40,311 nucleotides of DNA from Thermomicrobium sp. CFH 73360 (GTDB taxonomy: Bacteria; Chloroflexota; Chloroflexia; Thermomicrobiales; Thermomicrobiaceae): the NCBI RefSeq assembly GCF_023806465.1, contig NZ_JAMSLS010000011.1:1-40311 (forward strand), written 5' to 3'. The first letter of the stretch is position 1. Every line of letters begins with the position of its first letter. The position numbers were made by a program, and so were the translations under genes. This document shows positions 1 through 8,995 of this stretch, one piece after another. The notes under the pieces were generated by a model. The model was not told the origin of the DNA. It made no database searches and saw nothing but the letters and a program-made list of their open reading frames with translations.

Positions 1-130
1 CCATCTCCCGCAGCACCACGTGGAGCCGACGTTGCTCGACGAGCTGCCAGAGGAGATCCTCAAGCATCTCTCGATCTCGCTTCTGGAGCGCATCTGTTAC
101 AAGCGTCCGGAACTCACCCTCTGCGCTCAT
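1..130 (-). CDS. Unidentified protein, N-terminal 43 residues only
   Basis: The reading frame runs off the left edge of the window on the minus strand, so only the N-terminus is seen. The ATG is complementary to 128-130 and is preceded by a good GAAGGGAAG ribosome-binding site. The visible 43 residues are highly charged and look helical (start MSAEGEFRTLV, then a stretch rich in Leu, Glu, Arg and Gln). No motif is recognisable and no function is proposed. It is divergent from the oxidoreductase gene at 621. The good ribosome-binding site and an open frame to the edge make it likely to be a real gene. Confidence 0.55.
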   Translation of the reverse strand, partial: MSAEGEFRTLVTDALQKRDREMLEDLLWQLVEQRRLHVVLREM

Positions 131-620
131 GTGTCTTCCCTTCGACCACTAAATAGTTCGTCCGATGGTAGGTTCAGCGCGGTAAGAGTCGACGCCGGCT
201 GCCACCGGGCAGAGCGTAGGCTGACAGCGGTTTCATTGCAGTAGCTGATCGCGAGAAGGACCTGCAGAGGACGAGAGAAAACCCGGCGCACCAGCGTCCC
301 TCCGTTCGTCGCGGCAGGTTGCCCCGGCCGCCCCAGAGGGCCGCCACTGCGCCCTCAGAGGTCAGCCAGCGACACCGTCGTTCGCCCGAGTTGAACTCGG
401 CACATCCACCGTTCCGCCATCCTCTCCGGGGCCGACGGAACAACCCGCACAGGCTTCCGTAGCCGCGCTGAGTGTACGGCCCCGCAACAAGGGCAGCAAT
501 CCGAGTGCATACTGATCAAGGAAGCATGTCGCATGCCTGTCGATCGTTCGCCAAGCAGAACCTTTTGCGACGGACGGGCACCCCATTGGGTGCAAGACTC
601 TGAGAACTGGGTTACTGGCC
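131..620. other. Divergent intergenic region, no gene seen
   Basis: This 490-base stretch lies between two divergent genes. The open frames in it have no ribosome-binding sites or family resemblance. On the minus strand, around 265-330, there is a 5-bp stem (GGACG 269-273 with CGTCC 295-299) and a CTCTCGTCC string. These are faintly reminiscent of a T-box leader, but the canonical T-box core is absent. No convincing promoter was identified for the gene at 621. Confidence 0.4.
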
Positions 621-1874
621 ATGAAAGAGCTCGGGCGATTCGATGTGATCATCGTTGGAGCACGTATCGCTGGTACCATCACTGCCGCGGCTCTGGCCCG
701 ACGTGGTTGGAACGTCCTCATCGTTGACCGAGCACGATTCCCAAGCTCAACGCTGTCGACTCATCTCTTCTTCTCGGACACACTTCGCGTCTTGCGTGAA
801 CTGGACTTGGTCGAGCCGATCCTGGCCGTCGATGCGCCACGTCTTCGTTGGCTGCGTTTCCCTTACGTCACAGCACGGTTTCCTCAGCACGACGGATTCG
901 ATTTCGCTCTGTGCATCCGCCGCGAGGTGCTGGATACCCTCCTTGTTGAACAACTTCGTTCGCGTACCGGCGTGACCCTGTTGACCCAGGCAACGGTGAA
1001 AGAGGTGGTTCGCTCGCAGGCACGTATCAGCGGCGTGGTCATCGATGATGGTCTCCAGCGCTGGACGGCACGTGCACCACTGGTCATCGGGGCCGACGGA
1101 CGCAACTCCATCATCGCGCGCTCTGTCGGCGCCGGTATCGAAAGTCGCGTGCCGCCACTTTTCGCATGGTATTACACCTACTTCGTCGGGGTGCCGATCG
1201 ACCCGGAACCAGCCGCACTGGCGTTCCGCGGCGACTATCCCGAGTTGGGCGCTGAGTATGCAGCGGCCTTCCTCTTCCCGTGTGATGGCGGACTGACACT
1301 GGTCGGGTATGGCCTCGAGCACCGTGCCTTCGCTGCATTTCGCACCGACGTCCGCCGCCACTTCTTCAACGGACTTCGTCGTATTCCTGACGCCTGGGAG
1401 AGAGTGACGATCGCACGACAGGTTGCACCGATTCGTGGAACCGGGCAACTTCCGAACTTTCTCCGGCAAGCGAGCGGCCCCGGTTGGGCATTGGTTGGCG
1501 ACGCAGGGTGTCACAAAGATCCGCACACGGTCCAGGGGATGGGTGACGCAGCGCGAAGCGCTTGGCTCCTCGCACAGGAACTCGCGCAGAGCGATCCGGA
1601 AGATCGTGCGCTCGACCAGGCACTCGCTCGTTATGCGCGAAAACGTGATCAGGATCTTCGTCCGATGTATGACTTCACAACGTTCCAATTGCGGAGTCGG
1701 GTGCCAGAGGACGTGTGGGAGCAGTTCGAGGAGCGCACACGACTCGATCCGAAGCTTGCAGAACTTCGTGTTGCCGCGATGGTGCATGCAGTGAACCCGG
1801 CAGTCGTCTACACCCCCGAACGAGTGCAAGCCATTGCAGCGGGCGCCTCTCTTGATGGTCATGACACCGGCTGA
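621..1874 (+). CDS. FAD-dependent oxidoreductase (GARxAG subfamily)
   Basis: This 417-residue flavoprotein belongs to the aromatic-hydroxylase / geranylgeranyl-reductase superfamily. The N-terminal dinucleotide-binding fold is clear: DVIIVGARIAGT at residues 8-19, followed by an acidic strand end (LIVDRARFP). The Arg in place of the middle Gly of GxGxxG is typical of one subfamily of these enzymes, as is the following FPSSTLSTH segment. The second FAD-contact motif is GWALVGDAGCHKDP near residue 290. The substrate cannot be deduced; candidates are an isoprenoid or aromatic compound oxidised or reduced with NAD(P)H. The ATG at 621 has no strong ribosome-binding site, but no better start is available. 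It lies about 190 bp ahead of sucA on the same strand and may be a separate transcription unit. Confidence 0.85.
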   Translation: MKELGRFDVIIVGARIAGTITAAALARRGWNVLIVDRARFPSSTLSTHLFFSDTLRVLRELDLVEPILAVDAPRLRWLRFPYVTARFPQHDGFDFALCIRREVLDTLLVEQLRSRTGVTLLTQATVKEVVRSQARISGVVIDDGLQRWTARAPLVIGADGRNSIIARSVGAGIESRVPPLFAWYYTYFVGVPIDPEPAALAFRGDYPELGAEYAAAFLFPCDGGLTLVGYGLEHRAFAAFRTDVRRHFFNGLRRIPDAWERVTIARQVAPIRGTGQLPNFLRQASGPGWALVGDAGCHKDPHTVQGMGDAARSAWLLAQELAQSDPEDRALDQALARYARKRDQDLRPMYDFTTFQLRSRVPEDVWEQFEERTRLDPKLAELRVAAMVHAVNPAVVYTPERVQAIAAGASLDGHDTG

Positions 1875-1980
1875 CCCGACCAAAAGTCCCCCTTATGGAT
1901 CGTCCAAGAAAATTGAACAATGCTACACCGTCGCGCGAGTTCTAGGGGTATTATTGGTATGCGGCATCCGCAGCTTCGGT

Positions 1981-2014
1981 GGGGAAGGGTTCCCCAAACG
2001 AACGACCCTTCCCC
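1981..2014. repeat. Perfect 10-bp inverted repeat in the sucA leader
   Basis: GGGGAAGGGT at 1981-1990 is matched by ACCCTTCCCC at 2005-2014, with a 14-base loop. The hairpin ends directly before GAGGG (2016-2020), a possible ribosome-binding site for an ATG at 2025. It could be a leader hairpin affecting translation or mRNA stability, or a protein-binding palindrome. No U-run follows, so it is not a typical terminator. Confidence 0.6.
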
Positions 2015-2060
2015 CGAGGGAACGATGCCGGAGCGACAGCACGCGAGGTGGGTGGGTGCC

Positions 2061-4862
2061 ATGGTGGACGTTCAGGAGGCGCTCGAGCGGCTGACGGGAC
2101 TGAATCTTGGCTACATCCTTGAACTCTATGAAGACTATCGACGAGATCCGGCGTCGGTCGAGCCAAGCTGGCGCGCATTCTTTGAGCAGTGGGGACCTCG
2201 CCTTGAGCAGCTCGGAGCTCCGGCGCCGGCCGCTGCAGTCGCAGGGCCGGCGTTCGATTTTTCAAAGGTCGCTGCGGTCGTCCAGCTCGCACAGCGCATT
2301 CGTCACCGCGGACACCGTGCGGCTCGGCTCGATCCATTGGGCAGTCCTCCGCCAGGAGATCCGGCGCTCGAACCTGCCTATCACGGGCTAACTCCAGAAG
2401 ATCTTGCGCAACTTCCGGCAACGTTGGTTGGTGGACCAGCTGCTCGTGGGGCGCGCAATGCTGCAGAGGCGATCGAACGGCTGCGGCAGATCTATTGTGG
2501 GACTATCGGCTACGACTACGGTCACCTTCAGGATCGGACCGAGCGTGAGTGGCTCGAGGAAGCGATCGAATCCGAACGGTTCCGCGTTCGTTTGGATCCC
2601 GCAGCCAAGCGCGCCTTGCTCGAACGGCTGACTGCTGTTGAAGTATTTGAGCGCTACCTTCACCGAACGTTCGTTGGTCAAAAGCGCTTTTCGATCGAGG
2701 GCACCGATATGCTGGTGCCGATCCTCGATGAGATCTTGCGGCAAGTCGCTGAAACGGGCATCCCGAAGGTCGCGATGGGGATGGCCCACCGTGGTCGCTT
2801 AAACGTCCTCGCCCACGTATTAGGGAAGCCGTACGAGCAAATCCTCGCTGAATTCATGGGATTGGATCACCGGGAGCCAGCGTCGCTGACGGAGGGCGGC
2901 ACCCTTGGCTACACCGGTGATGTCAAGTACCACATGGGAGGCGTGCGGGCCTCCGGGGAACTCCAGGTCATCCTCGCGAACAATCCCAGCCATCTCGAAT
3001 TTGTCAATCCCGTGGTGGAAGGGATGGCTCGTGCCCTTCAGGATCGGCGCACTGATCCGGGTTGCCCTGCTCAAGACGTGGACGCCTGTCTTCCCATCCT
3101 CATCCATGGTGACGCGGCGTTCCCGGGCGAGGGTATCGTTGCTGAAACGCTCAATATGAGCGGTATTCCCGGCTACTCAACCGGCGGGACACTGCACATC
3201 ATCGTCAATAATCAACTTGGGTACACAACCGAGCCACAGGAAGGACGCTCCACGTTCTACGCCTCTGATCCAGCCCGCGGGTTTGAGATCCCTGTCTTCC
3301 ACGTCAACGCCGATGATCCCGAAGCCTGCTTGACCGCGGCGCGGTTGGCCTTTGCCTACCGTCAACGTTTCCACAAGGACGTCCTCATCGATCTCATCGG
3401 GTATCGCCGCTGGGGGCACAACGAGGGCGATGAACCAACCTTCACCCAGCCAGTGATGTATCGCCAAATTGGTCAGCACCCCACGGTTCGCGAGCTTTGG
3501 GCGCGTCAACTCATCGCCCAAGGAATCGTGACCGAGGAGGAGGTGGCTACACTCGAGCAGCGCTACCTTGCACAGCTGCAGGAGATACGGCAAAAGCTGC
3601 TCAGCCAGGCCACTGGCCCACGGCACGGACACGGGGCATCCAGCGACGGCCGCAGTGTCATCGCCGTGCCAACCGCGGTACCACTCGAACAGCTCAAAGA
3701 GTTCAATCGTCAAGCACACACGCTGCCTGCTGGCTTCAACTTGAACCCCAAGCTACGCCGTCAGCTCCAGCGACGACTTGAGGCCGTTGAACGTGAGGAG
3801 GCAATCGATTGGGCCCACGCCGAACTTCTCGCGTTCGCCTCACTTCTCGCCGAGGGTGTTCCAATCCGGTTAACGGGACAGGACACCATTCGCGGAACAT
3901 TCAGCCAGCGCCATGTCGCCTTCTACGATTTCGAGACCGGAGAACGGGTAATCCCGTTGCAGACGATGCCCGCTGCGCGGGCCAGCTTCGCCGTCTACAA
4001 CAGCCCACTTTCCGAAGCCGGACCGCTTGGTTTCGAGTATGGCTACAGCGTACAGGCACCTGAAGCGCTCGTCCTCTGGGAGGCACAGTTCGGTGACTTT
4101 GCGAACGTCGCCCAAGTCATCATCGACCAGTTCATCGTCAGTGGTTGGGCGAAGTGGCGGCAACGATCGGCATTGGTGCTGCTCCTTCCCCACGGCTATG
4201 AGGGGCAAGGACCTGAGCACTCCAGTGCCCGCCTGGAGCGGTTCCTTCAGCTCGCGGCTGAGGACAATGTGCGGATTGTCAACTGCACCACGGCAGCCCA
4301 GTACTTCCACCTCCTCCGGCGTCAGGCAGCCCTGCGAACCCTTGATCCGCGTCCTCTGATCGTGATGACGCCGAAGAGTTTGCTTCGGCATCCAAAGGCG
4401 ATGTCTCCAGTGCGCGAACTCGCTGAGGGGGTGTTCCACCCCGTTCTCGACGACCCGACGGCTGCGAATCGCCGCAGCGATGTGACGCGGTTGATCCTCA
4501 GCAGCGGTAAGGTCTACGTCGATCTCGTGGCAAGCCCGTTGTTCTCCGAATCACGACATGTCGCAATCGTCCGCGTCGAGGAACTCTATCCATTTCCTGA
4601 AGAGGAGCTCGCAACCGTCCTCGCACGCTACCCCAATGCGCGCGATGTGGTGTGGCTCCAGGAAGAACCCAAGAACATGGGAGCCTGGACGTTCGTGCAG
4701 CCGCGCTTGCAGCCACTGCTCGGCGACCGGACACTGCGTTACATTGGCCGACCGGAGCGTGCAAGTCCGGCCGAGGGACTTGCTGAAATGCACGAGCAGG
4801 AGCAAGCTCGGATCGTTGCGGAGGCCTTCGCTGGCGTTCCCGAGCCAGCGCTACCGGGCTAA
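2061..4862 (+). CDS. sucA: 2-oxoglutarate dehydrogenase E1 component
   Basis: The product is the thiamine-diphosphate-dependent decarboxylase of the 2-oxoglutarate dehydrogenase complex (TCA cycle, cytoplasm). It converts 2-oxoglutarate and lipoyl-E2 to succinyl-dihydrolipoyl-E2 and CO2. Family signatures are near-exact: an N-terminal segment with GLNLGYILELYE and PSWRAFFEQW, MAHRGRLNVLAHVLGKP, NPSHLEFVNPVVEG, the ThDP site GDAAFPGEGIVAETLNMSG (about residue 350) and GYRRWGHNEGDEPTFTQP. There is no fused acyltransferase domain as in the actinobacterial Kgd protein. I chose the ATG at 2061 because AGGTGG lies 9 bases upstream and it gives 933 residues, the length of E. coli SucA. An in-frame ATG at 2025 (ribosome-binding site GAGGG) would add 12 residues. 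sucB follows after 20 bases. Confidence 0.95.
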   Translation: MVDVQEALERLTGLNLGYILELYEDYRRDPASVEPSWRAFFEQWGPRLEQLGAPAPAAAVAGPAFDFSKVAAVVQLAQRIRHRGHRAARLDPLGSPPPGDPALEPAYHGLTPEDLAQLPATLVGGPAARGARNAAEAIERLRQIYCGTIGYDYGHLQDRTEREWLEEAIESERFRVRLDPAAKRALLERLTAVEVFERYLHRTFVGQKRFSIEGTDMLVPILDEILRQVAETGIPKVAMGMAHRGRLNVLAHVLGKPYEQILAEFMGLDHREPASLTEGGTLGYTGDVKYHMGGVRASGELQVILANNPSHLEFVNPVVEGMARALQDRRTDPGCPAQDVDACLPILIHGDAAFPGEGIVAETLNMSGIPGYSTGGTLHIIVNNQLGYTTEPQEGRSTFYASDPARGFEIPVFHVNADDPEACLTAARLAFAYRQRFHKDVLIDLIGYRRWGHNEGDEPTFTQPVMYRQIGQHPTVRELWARQLIAQGIVTEEEVATLEQRYLAQLQEIRQKLLSQATGPRHGHGASSDGRSVIAVPTAVPLEQLKEFNRQAHTLPAGFNLNPKLRRQLQRRLEAVEREEAIDWAHAELLAFASLLAEGVPIRLTGQDTIRGTFSQRHVAFYDFETGERVIPLQTMPAARASFAVYNSPLSEAGPLGFEYGYSVQAPEALVLWEAQFGDFANVAQVIIDQFIVSGWAKWRQRSALVLLLPHGYEGQGPEHSSARLERFLQLAAEDNVRIVNCTTAAQYFHLLRRQAALRTLDPRPLIVMTPKSLLRHPKAMSPVRELAEGVFHPVLDDPTAANRRSDVTRLILSSGKVYVDLVASPLFSESRHVAIVRVEELYPFPEEELATVLARYPNARDVVWLQEEPKNMGAWTFVQPRLQPLLGDRTLRYIGRPERASPAEGLAEMHEQEQARIVAEAFAGVPEPALPG

Positions 4863-4882
4863 GTCGAACATGAGGGTGGACG

Positions 4883-6211
4883 ATGGCGATCGAAGTGCGT
4901 GTGCCGCAAATGGGGGAGTCGATCGTCGAGGCCGTCATCGGCGCTTGGCGGAAGCGCGAGGGTGAACCGGTCGCGGTCGGTGACGTACTCGTCGAACTCG
5001 AGACAGAGAAAGTCAATGTTGAGGTCACTGCTGACCAGGCTGGAGTACTCGAGCGCATCCTGAAACAGGAGGGCGAAACCGTCACAGTCGGCGAAGTCAT
5101 TGCACTCATCGCCGAAGCAGCCGAGGCCACGGCGCCCACAGCCGGTGCTGCAGTCGCCACCGCCGCGCCGAGTCCCGCGGCAACAGCCGAAGTTCCGACC
5201 GCACCACCGTCCGCTCCCGCACCCACCACGCCGGGTGCAGCACCAATGGTTCGTGCCACGCCAGCTGTCCGTCGGCTCGCGGAGGAGTATGGGATCGACC
5301 TCGCAGAGGTGCCACCAAGTGGCGAAGGAGGACGAGTGACCCGCGAGGACGTGCTCCGATACGTGGCCCAGCGACAGGCAGCCCCACGCGCCGCCGATGG
5401 TGCGGCGGCACCAGCAGCTCCAACGGCTCCGTCGGCCGCACCAGTCACTCCTCCACCGTCCCCACCGCCAGCTGTCCCTGAACTGCCGCCGCTCCTGATT
5501 GCGCCGACGGGTCGCCGCGAGGAACGGATCCGCATGAGTCAGCGGCGCAAGACGATCGCCCGGCGGTTGGTCGAAGCTCAGCACACTGCCGCCATGCTCA
5601 CGACCTTCAACGAGATCGACTTGAGCGCGGTGATCGCACTTCGCAATCGCTGGCGACAGCAGTTCCGCGAACGCTATGGTGTCAGCCTCGGTTTTATGTC
5701 GTTCTTCACGAAGGCTGTTGTCGGAGCACTGAAGGCGTTCCCGTTGCTCAACGCTGAAATCCAAGGCGACGAGATTGTCGTCAAGTACTACTACGACATT
5801 GGTATCGCTGTCGCGACTGACGAAGGCCTTGTCGTTCCTGTGGTACGCGACGCCGACCGGAAGTCCTTCGCCGAGATTGAGCGCGAGATTGAGGAACTCG
5901 CCCGCAAGGCACGAGAGCGCCGGCTGACGCTGGAGGAACTGAGCGGCGGTACGTTCACGATCACCAACGGAGGGGTCTTCGGCTCTCTCCTGTCGACACC
6001 GATCCTGAATCCGCCGCAGGTCGGCATTCTCGGGATGCACAAAATCGAAGAACGACCCGTGGTCGTCAACGGCGAGATCGTGATCCGGCCGATGATGTAC
6101 GTCGCGCTGACGTACGACCATCGCATCGTTGACGGGCGCGAGGCAGTGCTCTTCCTGGTTCGCGTCAAGGAGTTGATCGAAGATCCGGAGCGGCTGCTGC
6201 TCGAAGGATAA
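4883..6211 (+). CDS. sucB: 2-oxo acid dehydrogenase E2 (dihydrolipoyl succinyltransferase)
   Basis: The product is the acyltransferase core of the 2-oxoglutarate dehydrogenase complex, moving succinyl groups from lipoyl-lysine to CoA. Domains in order are: a lipoyl domain (residues 1-77, lipoylated Lys43 in [10 protein letters not shown]); an Ala/Pro-rich flexible linker; a peripheral-subunit-binding domain (about 118-155, [13 protein letters not shown] to REDVLRYVA); a second Ala/Pro linker; and the catalytic domain (about 210-442) ending with the active-site [15 protein letters not shown]. The length of 442 residues is usual for the family. The ATG at 4883 follows AGGGTGG. It is 20 bases behind sucA and plainly in one operon with it. 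Sequence alone does not fully separate succinyl- from branched-chain-specific E2; pairing with SucA decides the call. No E3 gene is present here. Confidence 0.93.
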   Translation: MAIEVRVPQMGESIVEAVIGAWRKREGEPVAVGDVLVELETEKVNVEVTADQAGVLERILKQEGETVTVGEVIALIAEAAEATAPTAGAAVATAAPSPAATAEVPTAPPSAPAPTTPGAAPMVRATPAVRRLAEEYGIDLAEVPPSGEGGRVTREDVLRYVAQRQAAPRAADGAAAPAAPTAPSAAPVTPPPSPPPAVPELPPLLIAPTGRREERIRMSQRRKTIARRLVEAQHTAAMLTTFNEIDLSAVIALRNRWRQQFRERYGVSLGFMSFFTKAVVGALKAFPLLNAEIQGDEIVVKYYYDIGIAVATDEGLVVPVVRDADRKSFAEIEREIEELARKARERRLTLEELSGGTFTITNGGVFGSLLSTPILNPPQVGILGMHKIEERPVVVNGEIVIRPMMYVALTYDHRIVDGREAVLFLVRVKELIEDPERLLLEG

Positions 6212-6216
6212 ACCTG

Positions 6217-7053
6217 GTGAGCGTCACCGAGCTCCGCTGGGCGACGACACCGAACGGCACAAAGCTCGCTTACGAGCGGCGGGTCGCTGCCGATGGTCCG
6301 CCACTCCTGGCATTGCATGGCATCCTGGTCGGAACGTCGAATTGGATCCATCAAGTGTTACGTCTCCCGCGTTTGCGGTGGCTGCTCCCACATCTCCGGG
6401 GCCACGGGATGAGTCCTCCCCCAATGCCACGGCAGACAATCGAAGAAGCCGCGCTTGATGTCCTCAGCGTCCTGGATGCCGAACAGGTGGAACAAGCAGT
6501 TGTACTCGGTAACTCTTTAGGAGCGACGATCGCTCTTGCGTTCGCTCTCATGCGCCTCCAACGTGTCCACGCTCTCGTCCTGGTTGAACCCTCATTGCCT
6601 GCGCTTGCGGGCGAGGACGAACGTGAGCGCTTACGTCGGTCTGCCGAACTCACGCGCTCGCTCCTTGCCGCCGGAAAGGTCGACGATGCGCTCGCGCATT
6701 TTCTGGTTCCGCGACTCGGTGAGGATTGGATGCAAAAGGCGGGCCAGCGACGTCTCGAGGAATGGAGACGCAATGTCTTTAGCGCCCCCACGTGGATCGA
6801 CGCAGTCCTCGCATTCGATCCTGGTCCCGTCCCATTGGCCGCTCTGAACCGACCCACATTGCTGGTGTATGGAGCGAACACGCAACGGGCATATCGTCGC
6901 ACCGTCTTCGCACTCTCTGAACTCCTCCCACAGGCTGAAATCGCCGAAATCCCACACGCTGGTCACGGTGCTCCCGTAGACAATCCAGAAGCCTTCAATG
7001 CAAGACTCCTCGATTTTCTTGGTCGCGTCAATTGGTTGCCGAATCAGCATTGA
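6217..7053 (+). CDS. Alpha/beta hydrolase fold protein
   Basis: This is a 278-residue soluble alpha/beta hydrolase. The oxyanion-hole HG (LHGILVGTSNW, about residue 34), RGHGMS, the nucleophile elbow GNSLGA (Ser100) and a C-terminal catalytic His (IPHAGHGAPVDNPE) are all present. The usual Asp after strand 6 (normally G..D in LLVYG-x-x-D) is not where expected; the sequence reads YGANTQRAY. The acid may be supplied elsewhere or be altered. The GTG start lies 5 bases after the sucB stop, with GAAGGA of the sucB end as ribosome-binding site, so it is probably co-transcribed with sucAB. The substrate is unknown; a thioesterase or ester hydrolase role is only a guess. Confidence 0.85.
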   Translation: MSVTELRWATTPNGTKLAYERRVAADGPPLLALHGILVGTSNWIHQVLRLPRLRWLLPHLRGHGMSPPPMPRQTIEEAALDVLSVLDAEQVEQAVVLGNSLGATIALAFALMRLQRVHALVLVEPSLPALAGEDERERLRRSAELTRSLLAAGKVDDALAHFLVPRLGEDWMQKAGQRRLEEWRRNVFSAPTWIDAVLAFDPGPVPLAALNRPTLLVYGANTQRAYRRTVFALSELLPQAEIAEIPHAGHGAPVDNPEAFNARLLDFLGRVNWLPNQH

Positions 7054-7280
7054 ATCCTGGTTTTGTGTTTCGGTTCCTTTCGCCCCGGTCGTTACCAGGG
7101 GAGGCCCGATCTGTGCATTCGGGCACCGTGCTTTACAATGAACCGGTGTGGCAATGCGAGCCACAGATGGGTTCTATCCGGCAGCGAACGCCGAACCGTG
7201 AGCGCAGCGGTGCGCCCAGCCTGCGCGGGAGTGAAGTCGCCGCGCACGATTCACGTCGCCCGTCAGAGAGGAGTTCGGGA

Positions 7281-8906
7281 ATGCCAGTACTTACTGGTGG
7301 CCAGGCGCTCGTTGCGCAGTTGCTTCGAGAGGGCGTGGAGGTCATCTTTGGTCTTCCTGGTGTGCAGCTCGACTGGGCATTCGATGCACTCTACGAGGCA
7401 CGCGACCGCATCCGAGTCATCCACACTCGCCATGAACAAGCAACGAGCTACATGGCAGATGGGTATGCACGCTCGACCGGCAAGCTCGGGGTCTGCCTCG
7501 TTGTACCTGGTCCAGGCGTACTGAACGCGATGGCGGGTCTTGCAACCGCCTACGCGTGTAACTCGCGCGTCCTCTGTCTCACCGGTCAGATCCCGTCTGA
7601 TCAGATCGACAAAGGCCGCGGCTTGCTGCACGAGATCCCGCACCAGCTTGAAGTGCTCCGCTCCGTCACCAAGTGGGCCGCAAGAGCGCTCGGTCCCGGC
7701 GCAGTTCCGAGTCTTGTGCATGAAGCGTGTGTTCAACTGAAGTCCGGACGGCCTCGACCGGTCGCATTGGAAATTCCACCTGACGTGCTGCAGAAGACTG
7801 CTGAAGTCGAGCTCCTCCCTCCTGCCAGTCCTGAGTTACCAGAACCTGATTCGGAACTCGTCGAAGAGGCTGCCCGACTCCTTGGACAAGCACAGCAACC
7901 GCTGATCTTCGCTGGAGGCGGCGTGCTTGTCGCCGAAGCATGGGATGAACTTCGCGCACTCGCTGAACTGCTTGAAGCACCCGTCGTCCTCACAATGGAC
8001 GGGAAAGGGGCCCTCGACGACCGACACGACCTCGCACAGAACATGGTGGCAGCACGTGAGCTGACCCCACAGGCCGATGTCATCCTCGTTGTCGGTACGC
8101 GCTTTTTGCAGCCCGCAACGTCCGACTGGGGACCACGTCAGCAAGCAGTCATTCAACTTGACATCGACCCTGAGGAGATCGGACGCAACTACCCGCCAAC
8201 GATCGGGATCGTGGCCGATGCAAAGCGTGGACTCGCCGCGTTGCTCAACCGGCTACCACTTTATAACCGCCGGCGAGAATCACGACGTGCCGAGCTCCGC
8301 GCCCTGAAAGAGCGCATCTTCGATCTCCTCTGGGAGGTGCAACCCCAAGCCTCCTACGCCATGGCCGTGCGAGAAGCACTCCCCGAAGAGGGTATTCTAG
8401 TCAGTGAGAGCACCCAAGTCGGCTATTGGACGTGGAACGCGTTTCCAGTCTACCGGCCGCGCACCTTCCTCACGTCGGGCTATCAGGGCACCTTGGGCTT
8501 CGGCTTTGCCACAGCTCTGGGCGCCAAGGTGGGACACCCAGATCGACCAGTGCTGTCACTGAACGGTGATGGCGGATTCTTCTATAACCTGCCGGAGCTC
8601 GCCACCATGGTCCAGCATCGGCTCGACGTGATCACCGTTGTGTTCAACGATAACGCCTATGGCAACGTCCGACGGATCCAGAAGGAGCGTTTCGGTGGTC
8701 GCTTCATTGCATCGGATCTGTACAATCCTGACTTCGTTCTGCTGGCGCAGAGTTTTGGGATTGAAGGGGTACGCGTCGGCACGCCAGAAGCGCTCCGGGA
8801 CGTCGTCAAGGATGCGGTTCGTGATCCTCGTCCGATCTTGATTGAGGTGCCCGTGGGAGAAATGCCGAGCATCTGGGGAATCGTCATGGCAGGACGGCGT
8901 AGCTGA
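7281..8906 (+). CDS. Thiamine-diphosphate-dependent enzyme, acetolactate-synthase-like
   Basis: This 541-residue protein has the three-domain plan of the acetolactate synthase / benzoylformate decarboxylase / oxalyl-CoA decarboxylase superfamily. The N-terminal Pyr domain starts MPVLTGGQALVAQLL and carries the cofactor-activating Glu in RHEQATSYMADGYAR (about residue 52). A central Rossmann-like domain is followed by the C-terminal PP domain with the GDG...NDN ThDP/Mg motif (GDGGFFYNLPEL to VVFNDNAYGNVRR, about 430-460). The ATG at 7281 is preceded by GGAG in AGAGGAGTTCGGGA. An upstream in-frame extension to 7032 would overlap the hydrolase gene and has no family match. No regulatory-subunit gene (ilvN) is adjacent, so biosynthetic acetolactate synthase is unlikely. 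The exact reaction is undetermined. It ends at a strong terminator. Confidence 0.85.
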   Translation: MPVLTGGQALVAQLLREGVEVIFGLPGVQLDWAFDALYEARDRIRVIHTRHEQATSYMADGYARSTGKLGVCLVVPGPGVLNAMAGLATAYACNSRVLCLTGQIPSDQIDKGRGLLHEIPHQLEVLRSVTKWAARALGPGAVPSLVHEACVQLKSGRPRPVALEIPPDVLQKTAEVELLPPASPELPEPDSELVEEAARLLGQAQQPLIFAGGGVLVAEAWDELRALAELLEAPVVLTMDGKGALDDRHDLAQNMVAARELTPQADVILVVGTRFLQPATSDWGPRQQAVIQLDIDPEEIGRNYPPTIGIVADAKRGLAALLNRLPLYNRRRESRRAELRALKERIFDLLWEVQPQASYAMAVREALPEEGILVSESTQVGYWTWNAFPVYRPRTFLTSGYQGTLGFGFATALGAKVGHPDRPVLSLNGDGGFFYNLPELATMVQHRLDVITVVFNDNAYGNVRRIQKERFGGRFIASDLYNPDFVLLAQSFGIEGVRVGTPEALRDVVKDAVRDPRPILIEVPVGEMPSIWGIVMAGRRS

Positions 8907-8946
8907 TGCCAATACTCGCTAGAAGCGTCAGCCAAAAGAACATGTG

Positions 8947-8968
8947 GGGCGAGGGTGTACCCTCGCCC
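8947..8968. terminator. Bidirectional intrinsic terminator
   Basis: GGGCGAGGG (8947-8955) pairs perfectly with CCCTCGCCC (8960-8968) across a 4-base loop. It sits in the 89-base gap between the convergent ThDP-enzyme and cytochrome-oxidase genes. The flanking sequence on both sides is only moderately T-rich, but position and stem strength fit a shared terminator. Confidence 0.75.
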
Positions 8969-8995
8969 TGTGTCATCCTTGTTAGCCTTTCTGTT

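Noticed and set aside
255-400. Possible T-box or cobalamin riboswitch on the minus strand before the partial gene at the left edge
   Set aside because: There are partial look-alikes (CTCTCGTCC, a UGGU in a loop, and AACCTGCC). The canonical T-box core and the other conserved cobalamin blocks are missing, and the downstream gene is not recognised.
747-1883. Long 378-residue minus-strand open frame
   Set aside because: It is a shadow of the FAD-dependent oxidoreductase gene; the protein has no family resemblance and no ribosome-binding site.
4498-6121. Two long minus-strand open frames opposite sucA/sucB
   Set aside because: Low-complexity Ala/Gly/Ser and Arg/Cys-rich composition mirrors the Ala/Pro linkers of sucB; shadows of real genes.
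7132-7139. TTTACAAT upstream of the thiamine-diphosphate enzyme as a promoter
   Set aside because: TACAAT could be a -10, but there is no acceptable -35 at 16-19 bases and no extended -10.
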